DNA of 64,000 nucleotides from Caldilineaceae bacterium SB0661_bin_34 (GTDB lineage: Bacteria > Chloroflexota > Anaerolineae > Caldilineales > Caldilineaceae), in contig VXMJ01000081.1 in the NCBI GenBank assembly GCA_009841145.1, forward strand, positions 44,919-108,918, given 5' to 3'. Below, one piece after another: positions 39,983 through 48,374 of this stretch. The notes below the pieces were generated by a model that was not told the origin of the DNA, did no database searches, and saw only the letters and a program-made list of their open reading frames with translations. How positions within the stretch are numbered: position 1 is the first letter of the stretch; each line of letters starts with the position of its first letter. Both the position numbers and the translations under genes were made by a program.

Positions 39983-40645
39983 GTGAACAATCCGGAAGAT
40001 CGGGCCAGGCCCTCGTCGCGTGCCATGCTCCTCCAGTGGCTCGGCACGGCGGCGGGCAGCCGCAAGTGGCCTCTTGAACCCAAGGAGTCCATTGTCATCG
40101 GACGCGATGAGGACTGCGACATCGTGCTGGACAATCGCCTGGTCAGCCGGGCGCACGCCGAAATCTTCTGGCGGGACGGCGAGTATTTCATCCGGGATCT
40201 GGGCAGCAAGAATGGCACCAGCGTCAACGGCCAGCCCCTGGTGTACGAAAAACGGCTCCAGGACGGCGATGAGGTGCAGGTGGCGCTGCGCTACAAGCTG
40301 GCTTTTGCCGGGGAGGACGCTACCGCCGATCTGGCCTGGGAAGGGGAACTGCACGGCATCTCGATCAATCCGGAACTGCGTACCGCGTCCGTCAATGGCG
40401 TGCCCGTGGAACTCAGCCTGCGGCAGTTTCGCCTGCTGCATGTGTTGTGGCAGGCCGGGGGCAGCGTGGTGACTCGCAGCCAAATCAAACAGGCCGTCTG
40501 GCCCGAGGCGGAACCGGACGGCATCAGCCGGCAGTCCATCGACGCCCTGGTCCGGCGCATGCGGTTGACGCTGCTGGAGTTGGACGCATCCACGGATCGC
40601 ATTGTGACGGTCCGCCACCACGGCTATCGCCTTGTCGGGGACTGA
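39983..40645 (+). CDS. FHA-domain and winged-helix transcriptional regulator
   Basis: 220 residues from a GTG. The FHA domain spans about 15-110 with the phosphothreonine-binding residues in VIGRDEDCDIVLDNRLVSRAHAEI and the DLGSKNGTSVNG loop. A C-terminal winged helix of OmpR type (about 125-220) has ELSLRQFRLLHVLWQAGGSVVTRSQI and VRHHGYRLVG. FHA domains read pThr, so DNA binding may depend on phosphorylation by the adjacent Ser/Thr kinase. There is no receiver domain. The hemW start follows the stop by one base. Confidence 0.88.
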   Translation: MNNPEDRARPSSRAMLLQWLGTAAGSRKWPLEPKESIVIGRDEDCDIVLDNRLVSRAHAEIFWRDGEYFIRDLGSKNGTSVNGQPLVYEKRLQDGDEVQVALRYKLAFAGEDATADLAWEGELHGISINPELRTASVNGVPVELSLRQFRLLHVLWQAGGSVVTRSQIKQAVWPEAEPDGISRQSIDALVRRMRLTLLELDASTDRIVTVRHHGYRLVGD

Positions 40646-40646
40646 G

Positions 40647-41876
40647 TTGGCATCCGATCCGGTGGCGGCGCCGCCGCAGCCCTGGGTTTGGGACGGTCCC
40701 GACGCCGGCGATCTGGGGCTCTATGTCCACATTCCCTTTTGCGCACGCAAGTGCGTCTACTGCGACTTCAACACCTACGCGGGTCTGGAGGCCCTCCACG
40801 ACCGTACGGTGGAAGCGCTGTGCGACGAGATTCGGATTCGGGGTCGGCAGACCAACCATCCCGGATTGGTGTCGGTTTTTCTGGGCGGCGGCACTCCCAC
40901 ACTGCTGGAGCCCGATCGGCTCGGGCAGTTGCTCAATGCCATAAAGTCAAGTTTCAATCTGGCACCGGACTGCGAGATCACCTGCGAAGCCAATCCCAAT
41001 TCCGCCGATCGACGGCGCTTCCAGGCATTGGCAGTGGGCGGAGTCAACCGGGTTTCGATTGGTGCCCAGAGCTTCGAGCAAGCCGAATTGCAGTTGCTGG
41101 GACGTTGGCACGGCGCCTCTGCCATCGGCAAGGCGGTGGCGGAGGCGCGGCAGGCCGGGATTGACAATGTCAGTCTGGATCTCATCTACGGACTGCCTGG
41201 CCAAAGCCCGGAGCGTTTCCAACGCTCCCTGGCGCGTGCATTGGAACTGCGGCCGGACCATCTCTCCCTGTATGCCCTGACGGTGGAGCGGGGCACGCCC
41301 CTGGCCCGCATGGTCCGGGACGCCGAAGTCCCGGAGCCGGACGACGACGCGGCGGCGGACATGTATCTCGCAGCCATTGAGACTTGCCGCACCGCCGGCT
41401 TCACCCACTATGAAGTAGCAAACTGGAGCCGTACTCCGGAACGTCATGCCAGTCGCCACAATCGCCTCTATTGGCGCAACCAGTCGTGGCTGGGCATTGG
41501 TCCCGGGGCCCACAGCCACCGCCGTGCCGCACGCGGCCGGACGGGGACCAGCCTGCGCTGGTGGAACCTGAAGGCCGTACCGGCCTATGTGCGCTGCTTG
41601 CGGGACGGGGCATCCCCGGTCGCGGGCCGGGAGCGGGTGGGGCCGAAACTGTCCCAGGCGGAATCGCTGATGCTCGGTCTGCGGCTGCTGGAGGAAGGTG
41701 TGGCGGACGCCACCTTTCGCCGCGAGCACGGTGTGGGCCTGTGGGAACGGTTCGGCTCGGTCCTGGAACACCTGATGGCCGAGGGCCTGCTGCGCTTCGA
41801 ATCGGAACGGATTCTGCTGACGCACAGGGGTCTGTTGTTCCACAATAGAGTGGCCGAGGCGCTGCTTCCCTCCTGA
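40647..41876 (+). CDS. hemW: HemW-type radical SAM protein (CPO-like)
   Basis: About 410 residues; the start is TTG at 40647 or 40632. The radical SAM motif CARKCVYC (C32, C36, C39) follows LYVHIPF, as in HemW and HemN. VSVFLGGGTPTLL, CEANPNS, RVSIGAQSFE, YGLPGQSPERF and HYEVANWSR are HemW signatures. HemW binds heme and acts in heme transfer or storage; it is not the coproporphyrinogen dehydrogenase, which has a fourth Cys (CxxxCxxCxC). That Cys is replaced by F here, which fits HemW. Confidence 0.87.
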   Translation: MASDPVAAPPQPWVWDGPDAGDLGLYVHIPFCARKCVYCDFNTYAGLEALHDRTVEALCDEIRIRGRQTNHPGLVSVFLGGGTPTLLEPDRLGQLLNAIKSSFNLAPDCEITCEANPNSADRRRFQALAVGGVNRVSIGAQSFEQAELQLLGRWHGASAIGKAVAEARQAGIDNVSLDLIYGLPGQSPERFQRSLARALELRPDHLSLYALTVERGTPLARMVRDAEVPEPDDDAAADMYLAAIETCRTAGFTHYEVANWSRTPERHASRHNRLYWRNQSWLGIGPGAHSHRRAARGRTGTSLRWWNLKAVPAYVRCLRDGASPVAGRERVGPKLSQAESLMLGLRLLEEGVADATFRREHGVGLWERFGSVLEHLMAEGLLRFESERILLTHRGLLFHNRVAEALLPS

Positions 41877-41913
41877 GTCCCCGCACTCGGGCTCCACCTA
41901 CCCGGACCGCACC

Positions 41914-42450
41914 ATGATTGCCCTGTATCCCGGCAAGTTCGACCCCTTCCACAACGGACATCTCGACATCGTCAGCCGCGCGCGGGTGTTGTTTGACGAA
42001 GTAGTCGTTGCTGTCTATGCGAACCCCGATGCCAACGTCCTGTTTGATTCCCCAAAGCGGTGCGAGCTTGTGTACGAGGCAACCAAACACCTGCCTGGGG
42101 TGTCGGTTCTCGATTACCGGGGTCTGACGGTGGACTGTGCGCGGCACGTGGGCGCCGGGGTTGTGGTTAGGGGCCTGCGCAATCTGGCTGACTATGAGTT
42201 CGAGTTTCAGGTGGGCACCGCCAACCGTGACATGGTACCCGAGGTCGATCTCTGCTGTCTCTTCACGTCATCGCAGTTCTCGTTCCTGAGCGCCTCGATT
42301 CTGAAGGAGGTGGCAGGCTTACACGGGGATTTCGCGAAATGGGCACCCCCCGCCACAGTCGCGGCCCTGTGTACACGCTTCGACATCCCGGAACCGGCCA
42401 CTTCGGAGTCGATGGTGCTGCCAAAGAGCCGTCGTTCCCACCAGGACTAG
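41914..42450 (+). CDS. coaD: Phosphopantetheine adenylyltransferase
   Basis: 178 residues. The nucleotidyltransferase HxGH reads HNGH (13-16) in MIALYPGKFDPFHNGHLDIV. VVVRGLRNLADYEFEFQ, SSQFSFLSASILKEVAGLHGDFAKWAPP complete the family. It makes dephospho-CoA from phosphopantetheine and ATP. K8 stands where most CoaD have Thr or Ser (YPGTFDP), and F12-H13 replace I/V-T. The C-terminus is about 15 residues longer than usual. Confidence 0.88.
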   Translation: MIALYPGKFDPFHNGHLDIVSRARVLFDEVVVAVYANPDANVLFDSPKRCELVYEATKHLPGVSVLDYRGLTVDCARHVGAGVVVRGLRNLADYEFEFQVGTANRDMVPEVDLCCLFTSSQFSFLSASILKEVAGLHGDFAKWAPPATVAALCTRFDIPEPATSESMVLPKSRRSHQD

Positions 42451-42481
42451 CACTGTCAAAGGCAAGTTTGGGGCCCTTTGC

Positions 42482-42487
42482 TATAAT
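42482..42487 (+). promoter_or_regulatory. Candidate -10 box for the coiled-coil protein gene
   Basis: A perfect TATAAT occurs 58 bp before the ATG at 42545, in a 94-bp gap after coaD. No TTGACA-like -35 is present at normal spacing; CTGTCA at 42453-42458 is 23 bp upstream. It is a reasonable start for the DivIVA-like, DUF177, rpmF group. Confidence 0.45.
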
Positions 42488-42544
42488 CGTAGGCTAGTCG
42501 TTGAAGCCCGCGGCGCCGGTTGGCGCTCCAAGGAAGCCCTATCC

Positions 42545-43045
42545 ATGACCGAAATCCTGACGATCATCGACGAGTTCGAGAACTTGATTCAGAACAGTCG
42601 CCGCGTTCCGATGTCCTCCAGCGTCCGCGTCGATCAGAAGCAGGCCATGGCACTGATCGATCGCATGCGCATCAGCGTGCCCAGTTCCGTCAAGGAAGGG
42701 GAGCGCATGATGCAGGACCGCGACCAAATTCTGGCCGAGGCGCGCAGTCAGGCTGAGGGCATTCTGCAGGATGCCGAGGAAGAGGCTGCCGGTATGGTGG
42801 CGGAAGAGGAAATCATGAATCGCGCCCGCATCGAGGTGGACAGCCTGCTGGCGGCTACGCGCGAAGAAGTGGTCCGCATGCGTGCCGACGCCGAGAAGTA
42901 CCAGTTCGACCAGCTGGAGGATTTGAGCAATACGGTTAGCGGATTGCTCAACGAAGTCCACCGGGGCATGAGCGAGTTGCAGTTCCGCATGGGCGAACAC
43001 GAGGCAGAACTTGCGGAGGAACCGGAATACAGGGAACTGGTTTAG
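42545..43045 (+). CDS. DivIVA/AtpF-like coiled-coil protein
   Basis: 166 residues, nearly all helix with heptads (VDQKQAMALIDRMRISVPSSVKEGERMM, then a long Glu/Ala/Arg-rich helix). It resembles the DivIVA-like or ATPase-b-like proteins found before DUF177 and rpmF in Chloroflexota and some Firmicutes. No TM segment is present. A role in cell division or polar scaffolding is inferred only from family resemblance. AAGGAAG gives a fine ribosome-binding site. Confidence 0.65.
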   Translation: MTEILTIIDEFENLIQNSRRVPMSSSVRVDQKQAMALIDRMRISVPSSVKEGERMMQDRDQILAEARSQAEGILQDAEEEAAGMVAEEEIMNRARIEVDSLLAATREEVVRMRADAEKYQFDQLEDLSNTVSGLLNEVHRGMSELQFRMGEHEAELAEEPEYRELV

Positions 43046-43122
43046 GCCTCCGGCTTCGTTCGTCGCACCGGTGCCCGCAGGATTGGCCCGGCGAGCCGTC
43101 GCGTTCCCTTGTCCGCACAAGT

Positions 43123-43710
43123 ATGCTGTTCAATGCGGCCTGGTTGCTGGCCCAGTCCACCGGTGCGACGCGGGATTGGCATCTGGATGAGGATATCGCC
43201 GGACGCTGGCCCGACCTGACCCCGGCCGCCCACCTGACCGGGTACGTGCGTCTGACCCGGATTCACTGCGGCATTCTGGTGACCGGCCGCCTGGACACCG
43301 TGCTCAAGCTTGATTGCAGCCGTTGCCTGGAGCCGGTTGAGCACCCGGTGGCCGTGGAACTGGAAGAAGTGTTCCGCCCCCTCAAGGACGTGGAAACCGG
43401 GCGTTACCTGCATCCGGAGGACTACACAGGGCCGGAGGAGTCGGTGTTCGACGAGGCGGTCCTGATCAACGAGCGCCATGAACTGGACCTCAGCGAAGTG
43501 GTGCGGCAGCACCTCTGGATTGGCGCGTTGCAGTATCCAGTCTGTACGATTGAGGATCCGGAGGACTGTGAATTCTTCCGGGAAAGCCGCCTGGACCTGG
43601 CGCGGGCCAACCGCGACGGCACGGAGTCCGAGGCCATCGAGCCCGTGGACCCACGTTGGAGCGCACTGTTGCCGTTGCTGAACCCGGAACAGAACCGGGA
43701 CGCGGACTAG
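43123..43710 (+). CDS. DUF177 (YceD-like) protein
   Basis: 195 residues with the DUF177 core: VRLTRIHCGILVTGRLDTVLKLDCSRCLEPVEHPVAVELEEVF and the acidic block followed by ELDLSEVVRQHLWIGALQYPVC. The CxxC (DCSRC) is conserved. YceD-type proteins are almost always beside rpmF and are linked to 23S rRNA or L32 supply; details are not settled. The N-terminal 40 residues vary among homologues. Confidence 0.82.
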   Translation: MLFNAAWLLAQSTGATRDWHLDEDIAGRWPDLTPAAHLTGYVRLTRIHCGILVTGRLDTVLKLDCSRCLEPVEHPVAVELEEVFRPLKDVETGRYLHPEDYTGPEESVFDEAVLINERHELDLSEVVRQHLWIGALQYPVCTIEDPEDCEFFRESRLDLARANRDGTESEAIEPVDPRWSALLPLLNPEQNRDAD

Positions 43711-43748
43711 GTAGGCGGCTCCGCAATCCCGACGCCTAGGAGAGAAGC

Positions 43749-43946
43749 ATGCCACCCCAGCCAAAACGCAAAGTGAGCCGCACCAGAGCGCGCAAGAAAC
43801 GATCGCACCACGCGCTTGGCCGAATCACGCCCATGCGATGTTCCACGCCGGGTTGCGAGGGCACGGTCCTGCCTCATCAGGGTTGCATGGTGTGCGGGAC
43901 CTATCGCGGCCGTCGATTCCTGGAAGATGCGGCCGATGAGGCCTAG
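43749..43946 (+). CDS. rpmF: 50S ribosomal protein L32
   Basis: 65 residues: PQPKRKVSRTRARKKRSHHAL at the N-terminus, then a zinc-ribbon with four Cys (MRCSTPGCEG...HQGCMVCG) and YRGRRFLE at the end. These are normal for L32. GGAGAGAAGC lies before the ATG. DUF177 is upstream and fabD downstream, the classic yceD-rpmF-fab gene order, though plsX and fabH are missing. Confidence 0.93.
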   Translation: MPPQPKRKVSRTRARKKRSHHALGRITPMRCSTPGCEGTVLPHQGCMVCGTYRGRRFLEDAADEA

Positions 43947-43975
43947 CTTCGCAGTATCCCCGATACCGGGCTCCG

Positions 43976-44944
43976 GTGTATACAGCTGAAACCGCCCCAC
44001 TGGCCTTGTTGTTTCCGGGCCAGGGTAGTCAGGCGGTGGGGATGGGACAATCGCTCCTGGACGGGTCGGCGGTTGCGCGCGCCGTGTTTGGCGAAGCCGA
44101 GGACATCCTCGGCTTCGAACTGACCAGGATGTGTCTGGAAGGTCCAGCCGACGAACTGGCGGATACCTACAACACGCAGCCTGCAATGCTGACCGTCAGC
44201 ATTGCGGTCCTGAGGGAACTCGCGGCGCGCATGGGGGATTGCCTGCCCCTGCCGGCGGCCTTCGCCGGCCACAGCATGGGCGAGTATTCGGCCCTGGTGG
44301 CTTCCGGAGCCTTGACGTTCGCGGACGGGTTGCGGCTGGTGCGCGAGCGGGGTCGCCTGATGCGCGAGGCCGGTCTCCGGAACCCCGGCCGCATGGCGGC
44401 GGTGCTGGGCATGGACGCGGACAGCCTGGCCGCGCTCTGCGGGGAAGTCGCCAACGACTGCGGCGAGATCGTGCAGATTGCCAACGACAACAGCCCCGCG
44501 CAACAGGTGGTGTCCGGAACCGTGGCCGCGGTTGCCCAGGTGGAAAAACGGGCTCCAGACCGCGGCGCGCGCCGGGTGGTGCCGCTGGACGTGAGCATTG
44601 CAGCCCATTGCTCCCTGATGGCCTCGGCCGCGGAGGGCATGGCTCGGGCCGTGGCGGCCGTTGAAATTCGGAAACCGGTGGCGGCGGTGGTTCTCAATAC
44701 CACTGCCGAACCCTCGCGCGATCCCGTCGCCATCCGCCGAGAACTGGTAGATCAGATGACGGGCGGGGTGTTGTGGCGCGCCAGCGTGCAACGCATCGCA
44801 GACCTGGGAGTCACCGCCACGGCCGAACTGGGCAGCGGAAATGTTCTGTCCGGCCTGAACCGGCGCATCGTGCGCCGCATGCCCACTCACTCCCTGCAGA
44901 CCATGGCCGACATTGAGTCCTGGTGCGCTGCACGGGAGGGTTGA
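43976..44944 (+). CDS. fabD: Malonyl-CoA-ACP transacylase FabD
   Basis: 322 residues from a GTG. LLFPGQGSQAVGMG, the nucleophile S100 in AGHSMGEYSALVASGAL, R in RGRLMREAG and the acidic H in DVSIAAHCSLM are all present. FabD moves malonyl groups from CoA to acyl carrier protein to feed fatty acid elongation. fabG follows 103 bp later; acpP and fabF are not in the window. Confidence 0.92.
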   Translation: MYTAETAPLALLFPGQGSQAVGMGQSLLDGSAVARAVFGEAEDILGFELTRMCLEGPADELADTYNTQPAMLTVSIAVLRELAARMGDCLPLPAAFAGHSMGEYSALVASGALTFADGLRLVRERGRLMREAGLRNPGRMAAVLGMDADSLAALCGEVANDCGEIVQIANDNSPAQQVVSGTVAAVAQVEKRAPDRGARRVVPLDVSIAAHCSLMASAAEGMARAVAAVEIRKPVAAVVLNTTAEPSRDPVAIRRELVDQMTGGVLWRASVQRIADLGVTATAELGSGNVLSGLNRRIVRRMPTHSLQTMADIESWCAAREG

Positions 44945-44992
44945 AGTCTGCCGAAGCCGGTGCATCGGGCTCGGAATCCCTTAGGTTTGCTG

Positions 44993-45001
44993 TGCTAGAA
45001 T
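44993..45001 (+). promoter_or_regulatory. Candidate extended -10 promoter for fabG
   Basis: TGCTAGAAT is an extended -10 (TGn followed by TAGAAT, five of six matches). It ends 46 bp before the fabG ATG, in the 103-bp gap after fabD. No -35 is needed for such sites and none is obvious. It would start the fabG-nusB-tatA-tatC group. Confidence 0.45.
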
Positions 45002-45047
45002 CGGCCGCCGAAGGCCCTCCGGCAGCCGGTGGCTGCGCTCTCCATTG

Positions 45048-45794
45048 ATGAACCTGAAGGACAGAATCGCGCTCGTCACCGGCAGCAGCCGAGGCATTGG
45101 TGCCGCGATTGCGTCCGAATTGGCCGCGCGGGGCGCGTTCGTGGTCGTCAACTACCGGGCGGACGAGGACGGTGCCGCGTGTGTGGCGGACGGCATCCGC
45201 CAAGGCGGAGGCGATTGCGCCGTCGTGCAGGCCGATGTCTCGGACGGTCAGGCGGCGGCCGGATTGGTCAAGGAGACACTTGCGTTCAAGGGCCGCCTGG
45301 ATATTCTGGTCAACAATGCCGGCTTGACCCGGGACGGGCTGTTGATGTCGATGAAGGAACAGGACTGGGATTCGGTGATCAGGACCAATCTGACCAGCGT
45401 CTATCAGGTCACGCGACCGGCGGTGCGCAGCATGTTGCGCAAGCGTAGCGGCGCCATCATCAACATTGCCAGCGTGGTGGGCCTTTCGGGTGCGGCGGGC
45501 CAGACCAACTACGCGGCGAGCAAGGCGGGATTGATTGGCTTCACCAAGGCACTCGCCCGAGAGGTGGGGAGCCGCGGCATCACGGTCAACGCCATTGCCC
45601 CCGGCTTCATTCCCACCGCCCTCACGGAGATTCTGCCGGAAGACCATGTGCAGCACGTAATCGCCCAGACGCCCCTTGGGCGCATGGGCACGTGCGCAGA
45701 AGTGGCCCGGGCCGCAGCCTTTCTGGCCTCCGAGGATGCCGCTTTCATCACCGGCCAGACCCTGGCGGTGGACGGCGGACTGACAATGCAATGA
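45048..45794 (+). CDS. fabG: 3-oxoacyl-ACP reductase FabG
   Basis: 248 residues of the classical SDR fold: cofactor loop TGSSRGIG (11-18), NNAG with TRDG, the SYK catalytic set in NIASVVGLSG...NYAASKAG, and GFIPTALTEILPE after it. The N-terminal TGSSRGIG with following residues suits NADPH. Its stop overlaps the nusB start (ATGA). It reduces 3-oxoacyl-ACP in fatty acid synthesis, supported by fabD upstream. Confidence 0.92.
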   Translation: MNLKDRIALVTGSSRGIGAAIASELAARGAFVVVNYRADEDGAACVADGIRQGGGDCAVVQADVSDGQAAAGLVKETLAFKGRLDILVNNAGLTRDGLLMSMKEQDWDSVIRTNLTSVYQVTRPAVRSMLRKRSGAIINIASVVGLSGAAGQTNYAASKAGLIGFTKALAREVGSRGITVNAIAPGFIPTALTEILPEDHVQHVIAQTPLGRMGTCAEVARAAAFLASEDAAFITGQTLAVDGGLTMQ

Positions 45795-46402
45795 TCGGAT
45801 TTGCATCAGTCGGGGCGGCCGGCGTTGTGTCCAAGCCTTCCTGGAGATCCCCTGGAATCCACCCCGCCGAACCGGCCGCGGACGAAGCTGTGCGCGAGGT
45901 GCTGGTAGAGGAAGGCTGGCTGGGCGCGGATTCTGCCTACAGGGGACGCCACAGCCGTTATCGCGCAATCGCCTTGCAAGTCCTGTACGAATGCGACACC
46001 ACGCACCATCCGCTGAGCCAGGTGCTGCAGCGGCGGTTTGCCAGTCTGCGGCAAAATGGCATGGCGCTGACTTCCCGCGGCCAGGATTTGGTGCGCGGTC
46101 TGGCCAGCGGAGCCTGGGAGGCTCGAGACGAAATCGACCGGATTATCGGCGGGGTGGCCCAGCGCTTTCCCGTTGATACCCTGTCGGTGCTGGACCGCAA
46201 CATCATGCGGCTGGCTGTTCAGGAAATGCTGGAGCCAACGATGGCCAAGTCCGTCAAGGTGATTGTCGTTGAGGCCGTGGCCTTGGCCGAGCGCTACGGG
46301 ACCGACCAGTCGCCGACCTTTGTGCACGGGGTGCTGGGTGCCGTCAGCCAGCGGCTGGCACGCCGCGCCGATTGCGCGTTCCTCGAGGAAACGGGCCGGT
46401 AG
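45791..46402 (+). CDS. nusB: Transcription antitermination protein NusB
   Basis: 203 residues from the ATG at 45791. The helical NusB domain starts near SRYRAIALQVLYECD and continues to VDTLSVLDRNIMRLAVQEML and VIVVEAVALAERYGTDQSPTFVHGVLGAV, which are family motifs. Before it lies an extra segment of about 55 residues not seen in common NusB. NusB with S10 binds boxA to support rRNA transcription. Translation is likely coupled to fabG. Confidence 0.88.
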   Translation: MIGFASVGAAGVVSKPSWRSPGIHPAEPAADEAVREVLVEEGWLGADSAYRGRHSRYRAIALQVLYECDTTHHPLSQVLQRRFASLRQNGMALTSRGQDLVRGLASGAWEARDEIDRIIGGVAQRFPVDTLSVLDRNIMRLAVQEMLEPTMAKSVKVIVVEAVALAERYGTDQSPTFVHGVLGAVSQRLARRADCAFLEETGR

Positions 46403-46404
46403 CC

Positions 46405-47130
46405 ATGGGACTGAACGGACCGAACTTCCTGGGCATTGGCTTGCCCGAATTGATGTTCATCATCGTGTTGGGCTTGGTCGTGCTGGGTCCGGATCGCCTG
46501 CCCACGGTGGCCAAGGATCTGATTCGGGCCTTTTTCCGGATCCGCAACCTGTCCAAGGATCTGACCGGCCAGTTGGAGGCCGAGCTTGGGTTCGACGAAC
46601 TCAAGGAGTTGCGGGAACTCAAGGGCATGAAGACTGGCGGCCTGGTCGAGGCTTGGGCCAACGACGAACTGGACCTCAATCTCGACGGTGAGAACTCCGT
46701 GACTGATCAGATCGAGGAAGAAAAGAAAAAGAAGCGCGAGAAGGTCCGGCGCGAGCGGGAGTTGAAGCAGCGGCGCGACAAGGCCAAGCGCGATCAGCAG
46801 GCTAAAATCGATGCCCTGCTCGAGAAGGACAAGGCGGCACAGGAGAGCGACGACGGCACGACGGATGCCACGTCGGATGTATCCACCACTGGGACCAGCG
46901 ACGCGGCCGATGGTGATACAGAGGCGGAACCGACCAATACCATCCAGAATGTGGGGATGGACAACTTGATCGGTGCGGGTCGCGTGGATCCCGCCTACGT
47001 CGGTCAGGAAGAGAAGGACCCGACCGGAGAGCCGGATACGGTGCCGGAGGCCGATGCCGAAGCCCGCGCAGTGGACGCGGACACTGCGTCCGACCCGGAG
47101 CCGATCCCCGCGGCTCCGGAACGCAGCTGA
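46405..47130 (+). CDS. Twin-arginine translocase TatA/TatB-like protein
   Basis: 241 residues from the ATG at 46405. A short TM helix (PELMFIIVLGLVVLGPDRLPTVAKDL) with the hinge GPDRLP, then an amphipathic helix (RAFFRIRNLSKDL), match TatA/TatB. A charged Lys/Glu/Arg-rich coiled segment and a Thr/Asp/Glu-rich tail of about 120 residues follow. Normal TatA has 60-100 residues and TatB about 150-170; the length and tail suggest TatB-like. tatC lies next, 113 bp downstream. Confidence 0.82.
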   Translation: MGLNGPNFLGIGLPELMFIIVLGLVVLGPDRLPTVAKDLIRAFFRIRNLSKDLTGQLEAELGFDELKELRELKGMKTGGLVEAWANDELDLNLDGENSVTDQIEEEKKKKREKVRRERELKQRRDKAKRDQQAKIDALLEKDKAAQESDDGTTDATSDVSTTGTSDAADGDTEAEPTNTIQNVGMDNLIGAGRVDPAYVGQEEKDPTGEPDTVPEADAEARAVDADTASDPEPIPAAPERS

Positions 47131-47243
47131 GTTCCAATCCGACCAGGGATTGGCCTGCCAGGGACCCCCGGCAGGTATAGTGCCGTCCGAGCCCGCTTAC
47201 TGTTTCTTGCTGGCAACGCGCTGCCTGATTCCCGCATGACATC

Positions 47244-48032
47244 ATGACTACCGCACAAATCCCGAACCAGGAGATTCCTCAGGGCGAGGGCGGGCAGATG
47301 AGCATCATGGATCATCTGCGTGAACTGAGGACGCGGATGATCTGGATCTTCGCCAGCCTGGCAGTCGGGACGTTGTTGGGGATGGTGGCCTCCGAATGGG
47401 TGGTCTCCGCCATCGTCAACAAGTGGAACGTGATGCTCCAGGCGATTTCGCCCTTCGAGCCCATCGCCGCGTTCTTCCGGGTGAGCGTAACGCTGGGGGT
47501 GGCTTTCGCCACGCCCATGATTACGTATCAAATTTTGGCGTTCATCGTGCCGGGCCTGTATCCGCACGAGAAGCGGAGCCTGCTGTACCTGACCCCCGCC
47601 ATCTTCGCGCTGTTTATCTGCGGCGGGGCCTTTGCCTACTACGTCATGCTGCCGGTGGCGGTGGCGTTCCTGCAGCAGTTTTGGAACGAGTTGATTGAGG
47701 CCAACTGGAGCGTACGGGAGTTTGTGTTCTTCACGGTCCGGATCACGTTTTGGATCGGGGTTTTCTTTGAGTTGCCGCTGGTGATGGCCTTCCTGGCCCG
47801 CATCGGCATTGTCAGCGGACCCAAGCTGCTGGGGTGGTGGCGCTACGCGATTGTGCTCAGTTCGGTGGTCGCAGCCATCATCACGCCGACCATCGATCCG
47901 GTCAATATGGCCATTGCCCTGTTTCCGCTGATCCTGCTGTATTTCATCGGGGTTGGTCTGGCCTATCTGCTGTATCGACCGCGCGAACCCCGGGACTTTT
48001 CCGAGACCGAGGACGAAGGCCAACAGGAGTAG
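47244..48032 (+). CDS. tatC: Sec-independent translocase TatC
   Basis: 262 residues with six TM helices. The N-terminal SIMDHLRELRTRM has the essential H-L-x-E-L-R motif. The loop with LYPHEKRSLLYLTP and F-E-x-P-L (FFELPLVMAFLARIGIV) are TatC hallmarks. It recognises twin-arginine signal peptides and works with TatA/B to export folded proteins. Confidence 0.93.
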   Translation: MTTAQIPNQEIPQGEGGQMSIMDHLRELRTRMIWIFASLAVGTLLGMVASEWVVSAIVNKWNVMLQAISPFEPIAAFFRVSVTLGVAFATPMITYQILAFIVPGLYPHEKRSLLYLTPAIFALFICGGAFAYYVMLPVAVAFLQQFWNELIEANWSVREFVFFTVRITFWIGVFFELPLVMAFLARIGIVSGPKLLGWWRYAIVLSSVVAAIITPTIDPVNMAIALFPLILLYFIGVGLAYLLYRPREPRDFSETEDEGQQE

Positions 48033-48037
48033 CTCTC

Positions 48038-48256
48038 ATGGACAGAGACCAACTGATAGCCCGCAAGACCAGGGTACAGCGCGAGATTCTACTTCTGCAG
48101 AGGCAGATTAGTTCCGCCAACATGAATCCGGCGGGGAACTCCGCCAAGCGGCAGAAGAAGCAAATCCGCGGCCTGGAGGCCAAGCTGGAACGCCTGATGG
48201 CGGAGGAGGGCAACCTCCGGATCCAGATCGACAAGGCCCCGGTTGAGGAGAATTGA
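48038..48256 (+). CDS. Small coiled-coil hypothetical protein
   Basis: 72 residues from the ATG at 48038, with AGGAG at 48025-48029 and only 5 bp after tatC. The sequence is highly charged, with heptad spacing (QREILLLQRQISS, then QIRGLEAKLERLMAEEGNLRIQID), so a coiled coil is likely. No TM helix and no known domain. Coupling to tatC hints at a link to export but proves nothing. Confidence 0.6.
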   Translation: MDRDQLIARKTRVQREILLLQRQISSANMNPAGNSAKRQKKQIRGLEAKLERLMAEEGNLRIQIDKAPVEEN

Positions 48257-48265
48257 TTGGCATTG

Positions 48266-48297
48266 CTCGGCAGACAGGCCCCGGCCGGCCTGCCGAG
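48266..48297. terminator. Hairpin between convergent tat genes and acyl-CoA synthetase gene
   Basis: CTCGGCAG (48266-48273) pairs with CTGCCGAG (48290-48297). Inside, further GC pairing makes an 11-bp stem with a bulge (CTCGGCAG-ACAG-GCC against GGCCTGCCGAG). No T-run follows. It lies between two converging transcription units, so a two-way terminator is likely. Confidence 0.5.
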
Positions 48298-48374
48298 TTC
48301 AGAGGTTCACCGGACCGCCAAAACGTCGGACACCGATCCGGTCTCAGCCACAGCCGGTTGCGGGAGGTCGATAA

